Source of the DNA: Fen-1258 sp041658245
Lineage (GTDB): Bacteria > Bacteroidota > Ignavibacteria > Ignavibacteriales > Melioribacteraceae
Reading direction: 5' to 3'
DNA: 5,202 nucleotides
Assembly: GCA_041658245.1 (NCBI GenBank)
Contig: JBBAAM010000108.1
Location: forward strand, 1 to 5,202
Part shown: positions 1-4,047 of the stretch, piece after piece
Layout: every line of letters begins with the position of its first letter
Position numbering within the stretch: the first letter of the stretch is position 1
Made by a program: the position numbers and the translations under genes
Notes under the pieces: model-generated
Databases searched by the model: none
Seen by the model: the letters and a program-made list of their open reading frames with translations, nothing else
Told to the model about the DNA's origin: nothing

Positions 1-58
1 AATCGACAGTAGTTAGGTACGAAGAGAATTTATGAAGATCGATGCCTGTATAATACAT
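1..58 (-). CDS. IS110-family transposase, N-terminal 19 codons (cut by window edge)
   Basis: Reading the minus strand from ATG at 58-56 gives MYYTGIDLHKFSSYLTTVD and then runs off the window. The pattern Y-x-GID-x-HK followed by hydrophobic and TT residues is the usual start of IS110-family recombinases. In that family the Asp of GID (residue 7 here) is the first acidic residue of the DEDD, RuvC-like catalytic set. The enzyme inserts and excises its element using a structured element-encoded RNA (bridge or seek RNA), with a C-terminal serine completing the active site; none of that part is visible here. The start is supported by a strong GGAGG ribosome binding site at 68-64, six bases before ATG. 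No stop or frameshift occurs in the visible codons, but whether the gene is complete cannot be judged. Confidence 0.8.
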   Translation of the reverse strand, partial: MYYTGIDLHKFSSYLTTVD

Positions 59-187
59 AGATACCTCCAATAAATTAATATTGTTGGAGAAACATAAACA
101 GTTTTTTTACTTATTGGAAATATCAAGCGTCTCAAGCGGAACGCAGTAGTCGGTCGTGTTATTTGTAATTATAGTTGAGTTAGTTTG
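1..187 (-). mobile_element. left end of an IS110-family insertion sequence, with leader (right boundary approximate)
   Basis: This covers the transposase start plus its leader at about 59-187. The outer boundary is inferred. The neighbouring transposase-like frame keeps family-like sequence up to the RY at about 188, then ends within a few unrelated codons at the TAA at 171-169. IS110 elements lack conventional terminal inverted repeats, so the edge cannot be fixed by eye. In the IS110 group the non-coding DNA ahead of the transposase encodes the bridge RNA. This leader is about 130 bases and has some structure: GCGT/ACGC arms at 144-141 and 130-127, and the 7-mer CGCTTGA repeated at 138-132 and 129-123 on the minus strand. 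A bridge RNA here is possible but not shown. Members of the IS1111 group carry it at the other end instead. Confidence 0.5.
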
Positions 188-366
188 TTATACCGCTTAC
201 CCCGCTCGTACTTTTCTCCGGCTTTCAATTTCAATTTCTCTTCCATCAATTGATTATAGTGTAACTTTGCTACATCCACAAAATTCTGAAACAACTGATA
301 CTGTATCTCGAGCGGTTGGCCTTGTAACCATTCAAGATTTTCTTTACCAATTTTACTATTTTTCAT
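169..366 (-). pseudogene. truncated IS256/Mutator-type transposase, N-terminal remnant
   Basis: This is a 65-codon minus-strand frame starting at ATG 366-364, with a good AAGGAG ribosome binding site whose GGAG lies at 378-375, eight bases upstream. Residues 12-57 (EWLQGQPLEIQYQLF ... LMEEKLKLKAGEKYERGKRY) resemble the helical N-terminus of some IS256/Mutator-type transposases. In those proteins a segment like L-M-E-E-x-x-x-L-x-G-x-x-Y-x-R is followed by a WG motif and the rest of a protein of roughly 400 residues. Here, right after KRYN, the frame changes to KLTQL and stops, and an IS110 transposase start lies downstream on the same strand. The simplest reading is a transposase gene interrupted by IS110. 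The family call is from memory of sequence style. An alternative is a free-standing small hypothetical protein. No catalytic residues remain. Confidence 0.5.
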
Positions 367-433
367 CCCAGAGACTCCTTTTAGTTTCTTTGTTATTTTG
401 TCATAACAATTTTACAAATTATTTGGAGTCTCT
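187..433 (-). mobile_element. remnant of an IS256-like element, transposase-proximal end (limits approximate)
   Basis: If the 65-codon frame is a Mutator-type transposase head, the element's outer end should lie 60-100 bases upstream of its start. A candidate terminal sequence begins near 433 on the minus strand with GAGACTCC and continues through AATTTGTAAAATTGTTATGAC. That has the G-initial, A/T-rich, TGTAAAA-containing look of IS256-family terminal repeats. The matching repeat at the other end lies outside the window, so this cannot be confirmed here. The right limit comes from this resemblance, and the left limit from where transposase-like sequence stops. Confidence 0.3.
370..433 (-). 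repeat. 9-bp inverted repeat able to mask the ribosome binding site of the transposase fragment
   Basis: AGAGACTCC at 370-378 and GGAGTCTCT at 425-433 are perfect inverted copies 46 bases apart. In a minus-strand transcript the second arm contains the GGAG of the ribosome binding site (378-375) for the 65-codon frame, so pairing would hide it. Several insertion sequences use such hairpins to block transposase translation from read-through transcripts. The long loop makes the fold only moderately likely. The outer arm may instead be part of the terminal repeat of the element. Confidence 0.45.
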
Positions 434-525
434 TTTTTCTAAAAACGAATTTCAACTAGGTTTGAATATATACCGTTTGGTGTTTGTGTAAGTGAATTAT
501 ATAATCAATAAATCAAATTATTTGT

Positions 526-567
526 AGCGGACCCTTCGTGGCGTCCGCTTAAACAACGCCGTTATGC
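526..567 (+). other. attC-like half site (integron cassette recombination site, right half)
   Basis: AGCGGAC (526-532) and GTCCGCT (543-549) form a 7-bp stem. CC at 533-534 can extend it by pairing with GG at 540-541, leaving C542 bulged out and TTCGT as the loop. The strand continues GCTTAAAC (547-554), like an L' box, then AACGC and CGTTATGC (560-567), whose GTTATGC fits the R' core consensus GTTRRRY. Order and spacing match the right half of classical attC sites, including an extrahelical base. The left half is not recognisable: no RYYYAAC box pairs with the core, and the sequence left of 525 is plain AT-rich DNA. The site therefore looks truncated, or is a chance hairpin next to a core-like heptamer. 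The toxin-antitoxin pair to its right has the orientation expected of a cassette following this site. Confidence 0.45.
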
Positions 568-586
568 ACAAATTTGTTTTTGTGCA
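565..586 (+). repeat. 8-bp inverted repeat overlapping the attC-like core
   Basis: TGCACAAA at 565-572 and TTTGTGCA at 579-586 are perfect inverted copies around TTTGTT. The left arm overlaps the last three bases of the GTTATGC core. It lies about 50 bases before the antitoxin start, so it could be a second operator, the stem of an upstream terminator (the sequence after it is not a clean T run), or part of the cassette boundary. No choice can be made from sequence alone. Confidence 0.5.
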
Positions 587-603
587 ATAAAGATTTATTT
601 TTG
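573..603 (+). promoter_or_regulatory. possible Bacteroidota-type promoter of the toxin-antitoxin pair
   Basis: TTTG at 573-576, a 19-base spacer and TATTTTTG at 596-603 fit the TTTG-N19-21-TAnnTTTG pattern used by the main sigma factor of Bacteroidota. Transcription would start near 610, inside the palindrome at 606-624, which would suit autorepression. The match is easy to obtain by chance in AT-rich DNA, and the host phylum is itself inferred. Confidence 0.3.
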
Positions 604-605
604 TA

Positions 606-624
606 GTATTACAAATAGTAATAC
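606..624 (+). promoter_or_regulatory. palindromic operator candidate for antitoxin autoregulation
   Basis: GTATTAC (606-612), a five-base spacer AAATA and GTAATAC (618-624) make a perfect two-arm palindrome. It sits directly upstream of the GGAGA ribosome binding site (626-630) of the antitoxin. Ribbon-helix-helix antitoxins bind such short dyads as dimers, and the toxin-antitoxin complex usually represses its own operon, so position and geometry fit an operator. No binding data can be read from sequence. Confidence 0.55.
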
Positions 625-636
625 CGGAGAAAATGA

Positions 637-882
637 ATGGCAACAACAGCGAAAATTGCAATTTCAATTGATAGAAAAATTTTGGATAGAATTGATAGGT
701 TAGTTGAAAAAAAAATGTTTACTAATCGAAGCAGAGCCATTCAAACTGCAATCGAAGAAAAGATATCTAAACTTGATAAATCTCGATTAGCAATTGAAAG
801 TGCTAAATTAAATAAAGCAGATGAGCGGTTATTATCGGAAGAAGATTTACAGACAGACTTGACAGCATGGCCAGAATATTAA
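637..882 (+). CDS. ribbon-helix-helix (CopG/MetJ-type) antitoxin
   Basis: This 81-residue protein has the layout of a MazF-partner antitoxin. Residues 4-45 form a ribbon-helix-helix DNA-binding domain: a beta strand AKIAISIDRKI, helix LDRIDRLVEKK, an N-R-S-R-A turn, and helix IQTAIEEKI. The C-terminal third is charged and probably flexible, ending in acidic and aromatic residues (LSEEDLQTD ... WPEY). This kind of tail wraps the toxin and blocks its RNA groove. The start is set by GGAGA at 626-630, six bases before ATG; a nearer ATG at 633 is in another frame and meets a stop at once. The stop overlaps the toxin start by 16 bases, so the two are co-translated. It probably represses its own promoter through the palindrome upstream. 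Family assignment is firm at superfamily level; no symbol is assigned. Confidence 0.85.
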   Translation: MATTAKIAISIDRKILDRIDRLVEKKMFTNRSRAIQTAIEEKISKLDKSRLAIESAKLNKADERLLSEEDLQTDLTAWPEY

Positions 883-1205
883 GAGGTGACATAGTTTGGG
901 CAAACCTGGATCCAACTATTGGAAATGAACAAACCGGCAAGAGACCGGTTTTAATCTTGAGTCATACCATATTTAATGAAAATTCCGGAACTGTTATTGC
1001 TGTAGCTTTAACTAGTAAAGAACAAAAAGCTGAATTCCCACTAACTTTAGAAATCAATTCTAAAAAACTACCAAAAAAATCTTGGATAAAAATTAGTCAA
1101 ATAAGAACATTATCAGTTAATAGATTAGGCGAAAAAATAACTCATCTAAAAGAAGATGAATTAAATCGTGTAGTTGAAGGACTTAATGAAATAATTGGCG
1201 GTTAA
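867..1205 (+). CDS. MazF/PemK-family endoribonuclease toxin
   Basis: This 112-residue protein carries the full MazF/PemK pattern. It has the N-terminal RGDIVWANLDPTIGNEQ strand and loop, then GKRPVLILS with Arg26, then IAVALTS with Thr49, then WIKISQIRTLSVNRLG, and a C-terminal helix ending DELNRVVEGLNEIIG. Arg26 and Thr49 line up with the Arg and Thr that act in RNA cleavage in the Bacillus MazF group. Proteins of this family are dimeric, cut single-stranded mRNA at short specific sequences and halt growth; the cut sequence cannot be predicted here. Length is normal for the family. The ATG lies inside the last codons of the antitoxin, and no clear ribosome binding site precedes it. Translation is therefore probably coupled, which keeps antitoxin in excess. 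The gene appears intact and likely functional. Confidence 0.9.
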   Translation: MARILRGDIVWANLDPTIGNEQTGKRPVLILSHTIFNENSGTVIAVALTSKEQKAEFPLTLEINSKKLPKKSWIKISQIRTLSVNRLGEKITHLKEDELNRVVEGLNEIIGG

Positions 1206-1423
1206 CATGCGTCTCAGCCCGCCCGCTTCTCTGTTTTAATAAGTTTAATCCTATTCCAAATTTGTTTCTCGGGAAGTCACAAACCATTCCGTGATACATA
1301 AAATGGAAATCTCTCCAAGGTATAAGCATTGATAACTGTACGGACGCTGAAGTTAGAATAAATTTTTGTCATCAAACCACCCAAAAATTTCTTATTTTTG
1401 AATTAATAGCGGTAGAAAGTAAT
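1206..1423. other. non-coding stretch between the two toxin-antitoxin loci
   Basis: No convincing gene, RNA or strong hairpin is visible in these 218 bases. It opens with a short GC-rich patch (about 1208-1232, with GCCCGCCCGC) that stands out from the AT-rich surroundings and may be a scar of an earlier cassette or insertion. I looked for a closing attC site after the toxin and found no pair of boxes fitting GTTRRRY and RYYYAAC. Confidence 0.4.
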
Positions 1424-1570
1424 ATGAAAAAGTTATCGGAAATAAAATCATTGCTCGAATTACACCAGCAAAGTATCAAAGAAAAATATAATGTTAGGCA
1501 ATTAGGAATCTTTGGTTCGGTAGCAAGAGGTGAATCTACAGAGTTTAGCGATAAAGAATTTATCATTTGA
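1424..1570 (+). pseudogene. MntA-type minimal nucleotidyltransferase antitoxin, N-terminal remnant
   Basis: A 48-codon frame from ATG at 1424 encodes a helical start (MKKLSEIKSLLELHQQ) and then VRQLGIFGSVARGE followed by STEFSD. This is the GS-x10-D signature that opens the active site of minimal nucleotidyltransferases (Gly31, Ser32, Asp43). In family members the next residues are I/V-D, completing the two metal-binding aspartates of the D-x-D pair, within a protein of about 100 residues. Here Asp43 is followed by KEFII and a stop at 1568-1570. The second Asp and the rest of the domain are gone, so it cannot be active. In intact systems MntA adds AMP groups to a tyrosine of the HEPN toxin HepT to silence it. 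The HEPN tail that follows at once in another frame shows that the loss is an internal deletion across both genes. The ribosome binding site is weak. Confidence 0.75.
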
Positions 1571-1826
1571 AGATTTTTCAATTAATTCCCTAGTGATAGA
1601 TGGTATTGTAAGAAACATTAAAATTATTGGTGAAGCTTCAAAAAATATCCCATTAGAAATACAGAAAAAATTTACAGATATCCCATGGCAAAAGTTAAGA
1701 GGAATTAGAAATCGGATCGTTCACGAGTACTTTAAGATAGATATTACAATCATCTGGTTCATTATACAAAACGAACTCACTCCACTGAAAGAAGTACTAA
1801 CCAAACATCTATCAGAAAATCAATAA
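1551..1826 (+). pseudogene. HepT-type HEPN (DUF86) ribonuclease toxin, C-terminal remnant
   Basis: The frame from ATA at 1551 to TAA at 1824-1826 encodes about 91 residues of a DUF86/HEPN protein. It reads IKNLSFEDF, then IDGIVRNIKIIGEASKNIP and WQKLRGIRNRIVHEYF, with a closing helix NELTPLKEVLTKHL. The catalytic R-x4-H-x-Y motif is present: Arg at 1707-1709, His at 1722-1724, and at 1728-1730 the Tyr that MntA modifies in intact pairs. About 20 N-terminal residues of a usual protein of 110-115 are missing, and no ATG opens the frame. The only upstream starts, such as GTG at 1530, lie inside the nucleotidyltransferase remnant in the wrong frame for it. The toxin head and most of MntA were lost in one deletion, with the junction close to 1549-1553. 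A short product from an internal start cannot be excluded, but a free toxin without its antitoxin would be unexpected. Confidence 0.75.
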
Positions 1827-1861
1827 AGAAATTCCACCTTCTAAATGTTGTAAGATTAATT

Positions 1862-2512
1862 TCATTCCAAATTTTCCTTTAGGAATTTCATCAACTCATC
1901 AACTGTCTCAAAGACGTAATCACTATTCATTACTAAAATTTTCTCTTTAGCATAGCTATCCCAAACAACGGAAGCTACTTTTACTCCCGCATTTCTTGCA
2001 GCAATAACATCTGCGGGCGCATCGCCTATCATTAAGACTTTATCGCGGTTCAAATTAAATTTTTGAACAAACAGATCTATTCCTTCAGGTGAAGGTTTAT
2101 GATCTTCAATATCATCTCCTGTAACTATCAAATCGAAAAGATCATACACACCAATTTTCTTTAGAGTTATATCAGTTGAGCCGCGTCCTTTGCCTGTGTA
2201 GATAGAAAGCGGAATGTTCTTAGATTTAATGTAGAGCAATGATTCTTTAATTCCAGGGTAAACATCCGCCATCACATGATGTTTGGCTTCATAGAAAGAA
2301 AGATAATCTTTCCGTGCGTCTTCGTAATCTTCTTTCATCCACTCTTTTAGAATTACATCTTCTGTCGGTCCGAAAAGTGAAATGATCTCTTCATCCGTAA
2401 CTTTTTTGTTAAGATATTTTTCAGTTACATGCCGGAATGTTGCAAAGATAAGTTCGTTGGTTGATGTGAGTGTCCCGTCAATATCAAAAATGATTCCCTC
2501 AAAATTTTTCAA
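1862..2512 (-). CDS. HAD-superfamily hydrolase (phosphoglycolate phosphatase-like)
   Basis: This 216-residue protein has all four HAD motifs in order. Motif I is FDIDGTLT, with nucleophile Asp10 and acid-base Asp12. Motif II is IYTGKG with Thr106. Motif III is HKPSPEG with Lys139. Motif IV is GDAPAD with Asp164 and Asp168. The helical insert between motif I and motif II (about residues 17-85) is a type 1 cap, as in the Gph/PpaX/beta-phosphoglucomutase branch. It should be a cytosolic, magnesium-dependent phosphatase; the substrate is not certain, and phosphoglycolate is only the commonest for this look. The start is TTG at 2512-2510: an in-frame TAA lies two codons upstream, and only this start leaves the usual short lead before motif I. 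It begins three bases after the stop of the beta-propeller gene, whose last codons supply an AAGG ribosome binding site, so it is probably translationally coupled. Its end faces the HEPN remnant convergently, 35 bases away. Confidence 0.85.
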   Translation of the reverse strand: MKNFEGIIFDIDGTLTSTNELIFATFRHVTEKYLNKKVTDEEIISLFGPTEDVILKEWMKEDYEDARKDYLSFYEAKHHVMADVYPGIKESLLYIKSKNIPLSIYTGKGRGSTDITLKKIGVYDLFDLIVTGDDIEDHKPSPEGIDLFVQKFNLNRDKVLMIGDAPADVIAARNAGVKVASVVWDSYAKEKILVMNSDYVFETVDELMKFLKENLE

Positions 2513-2515
2513 TAG

Positions 2516-3622
2516 TTACCTTATGCTGAATATGATTATCGTACCGTTTGAATTAGAGACAAGAAATTTATTTTTTTCAATTTGTGTAAATGTGTTTATG
2601 GAACTGCTGCCAAATGTGAGAACGTTGGATTCTTTATATTTTTCATCCAAAGAAATTATTGAGTTCTTATTAGTAAAAAGAATTCTCTTTTTATATTCAG
2701 ATGGAATTATGGTGTTGCTTTCAAAAATTTCTTTGCGTTTAATTTCTTTCAATGCCTTTCCTTTCCCGGTAGAAAGGATATAAAATTTATTATCTAATCC
2801 CTTAGCAAATAATTTTTTCTTATCGTTAGATATTCCAATGGCACCTATAACCTTAATGCCGGATTTCCATGTTAAATTTCCAAGAAGTAAATCAATTGAG
2901 AAAAGCGAGTTCTCGTTATCAACAACATAAACTTTGTGGCCGTCGCTAATTATCTGTGAATTAGAAAAATCGGTTTCTGCTTTTTCTTTCCATCGCCAAT
3001 TTAATAATCCGCTGCGAGGATCAATGCAGTAGAGAAATCCATCACTACTTGTAAAAAGTAATTTATTGCCAACAACAATTGGTTGTGTTTTAATAATTCC
3101 TTTCGCATCGCTGTTGTGCCAATATTCTTGCAAAGTCTCAAGATCATAGCACAAAATTTTACCGTTATTAGTCCCAAACACTATAGCGGATTTTGATTCA
3201 GTTGCTTTCGGTATCATCAATTCTTTATTGCCTGAGAACAGAAGTAAAGTCAAATCAGTAGTAATGCTGTCTTCAATACCAAAGGACTGAATTTGGTCGC
3301 CGGTATCTAAACTAAAAGTTATGATTTCATTTTTGCTTGTTGCAATGCATAACATATTATCCGCAATAACCGGTCTTGAATGTAGTGTGCTTGAAGTGTT
3401 ACGGCTCCACAATTTCTTGCCGGAAAGATCAAAGCATGATATTATTCCGGATAGCTCAGAAGTATAAATTCTATTTTGATAGAATAACGGGGAAGCATCT
3501 AAAGAAGAATGTAATTCTAATTTGGTAATAATCTCGGTGGAGATTTCAGAAGTTTTTTTATTCTGAGATAGAACTGCGTTTGAAAATAATAATATAAAAA
3601 GTAGAACGTATTGTACTTTCAT
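2516..3622 (-). CDS. secreted PQQ-like beta-propeller repeat protein
   Basis: This is a 368-residue protein from ATG at 3622-3620. The start is chosen because GAGG lies five bases upstream and because it places Lys2 and the hydrophobic run YVLLFILLFSNAVLS directly at the N-terminus as a Sec signal peptide. A TTG at 3637 would add five residues and has no such support. There is no lipobox cysteine, so it should be released to the periplasm or beyond. The mature part shows blades of the PQQ/BamB type, each like G-x-I-x-C-x-D-x-x-x-G-x-x-x-W. They lie near residues 59-75, 98-115, 154-170, 195-211 (GFLYCIDPRSGLLNWRW, the clearest), 238-254 and 278-293. These repeats build a propeller that often serves as a protein-binding scaffold. 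No quinone-binding or dehydrogenase residues can be recognised, so enzyme activity is unlikely. Its role is unknown, and pairing with a phosphatase gene gives no clear pathway. Confidence 0.75.
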   Translation of the reverse strand: MKVQYVLLFILLFSNAVLSQNKKTSEISTEIITKLELHSSLDASPLFYQNRIYTSELSGIISCFDLSGKKLWSRNTSSTLHSRPVIADNMLCIATSKNEIITFSLDTGDQIQSFGIEDSITTDLTLLLFSGNKELMIPKATESKSAIVFGTNNGKILCYDLETLQEYWHNSDAKGIIKTQPIVVGNKLLFTSSDGFLYCIDPRSGLLNWRWKEKAETDFSNSQIISDGHKVYVVDNENSLFSIDLLLGNLTWKSGIKVIGAIGISNDKKKLFAKGLDNKFYILSTGKGKALKEIKRKEIFESNTIIPSEYKKRILFTNKNSIISLDEKYKESNVLTFGSSSINTFTQIEKNKFLVSNSNGTIIIFSIR

Positions 3623-3683
3623 TTTAACCTCAAACAAAAATAATAAAAAGAGAATTTACATTTCGATCTTTTCATTGTAGTCA

Positions 3684-3845
3684 CTCACGTTACGCAAAGA
3701 CATTATTATTTGTCATTCTGATCCCGATCTTGCCTGTCGGCAGACAGGTTCATCGGGAGAAGAATCTAAAACTTCTTTTTTGCTCGATCCCGAGATTCTT
3801 CACTCCACTTCGTTCCGTTCAGAATGACACCTTGCGTAAGGTGAG
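3684..3845. repeat. nested inverted-repeat element, MITE- or REP-like
   Basis: Three pairs of inverted arms are nested round one centre. The outer pair is 3684-3697 with 3832-3845 (13 of 14 match, TTACGCAA/TTGCGTAA inside). The next is TGTCATTCTGA at 3711-3721 with TCAGAATGACA at 3819-3829 (11 of 11). The inner pair is GAAGAATCT at 3759-3767 with AGATTCTTC at 3793-3801 (9 of 9). It holds no open reading frame. The middle arms resemble the GTCATTCTGA ... TCAGAATGACA dispersed repeats I associate with many FCB-group genomes. It may be a non-autonomous element moved by a transposase elsewhere, or a structured intergenic repeat. Copy number cannot be judged from one window. It lies between the divergent beta-propeller gene and lepA. 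Confidence 0.75.
3723..3757. repeat. compact hairpin inside the left arm of the repeat element
   Basis: CCCGAT (3723-3728) pairs with ATCGGG (3752-3757), and within it CCTGTC (3733-3738) pairs with GACAGG (3743-3748) round a GGCA loop. The inner stem is GC-rich and stable in either strand. It has no counterpart in the right half of the element, so it looks like a separate insertion into an originally symmetrical repeat. No T run follows, so it is not a typical intrinsic terminator. Confidence 0.65.
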
Positions 3846-4047
3846 GTAATCATTAGATAAGTTGAGTTATAGAAACTGAAAACATACTTACTTCTTCTTT
3901 TTTAAAAATCACTATGCTCACTATATTTTATTTTGTTTGTTGTGTATTTTGTTCAAGCATCCAGTATCCGGCATCTTGGATCTAGAAACCATCAAATTGT
4001 AATACCCCCTCTATTTTCATATATTTTCGCACCAAAACTTAAAAAGT
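3846..4047. other. intergenic region upstream of lepA
   Basis: Together with 3623-3845 this forms a gene-free stretch of 425 bases. It is AT-rich with no open reading frame or RNA gene that I recognise. A short phrase at about 3959-3981 (ATCCA ... TGGAT, with repeated ATCC) looks like a fragment of another dispersed repeat, but is too short to call. The lepA promoter should lie here. The nearest candidate is TATTTTCG at 4022-4029, one base off TAnnTTTG, with no well-spaced upstream box, so I do not claim it. Confidence 0.4.

Noticed and set aside
370..440. Inverted repeat followed by a T run, as a plus-strand terminator
   Set aside because: The 46-base loop is far too long for an intrinsic terminator, and no plus-strand gene ends just upstream.
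156..491. 111-codon plus-strand open frame opposite the transposase remnant
   Set aside because: It has no ribosome binding site and no recognisable domain. It lies antisense to the better supported minus-strand fragment and the IS leader.
415..524. 11-mer CAAATTATTTG present at 415-425 and again at 514-524
   Set aside because: A repeat of this length and AT-rich composition is expected by chance in a window of this size. No longer match surrounds it.
1326..1356. Possible degenerate attC from GATAAC to GTTAGAA after the toxin
   Set aside because: Neither box fits its consensus (GTTAGAA ends in A; the left heptamer TGATAAC starts with T), and the DNA between them forms no convincing stem.
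1493..1499. GTTAGGC heptamer, a classical attC core, downstream of the toxin
   Set aside because: It lies within the nucleotidyltransferase reading frame (the Val-Arg of NVRQLG) and has no paired RYYYAAC box or stem, so it is a coding coincidence.
1372..1581. 69-codon minus-strand open frame over the MntA remnant
   Set aside because: It is the antisense shadow of recognisable nucleotidyltransferase sequence, with no family features of its own.
2382..2783. 133-codon plus-strand open frame across the phosphatase and propeller genes
   Set aside because: It overlaps two well supported minus-strand genes and reads as low-complexity hydrophobic sequence typical of a shadow frame.
3635..3642. TATTTTTG on the minus strand, matching the TAnnTTTG promoter box, upstream of the propeller gene
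   Set aside because: It is only about 13 bases from the chosen start codon, which would leave almost no leader and exclude the ribosome binding site. It also lacks an upstream TTTG at the right distance.
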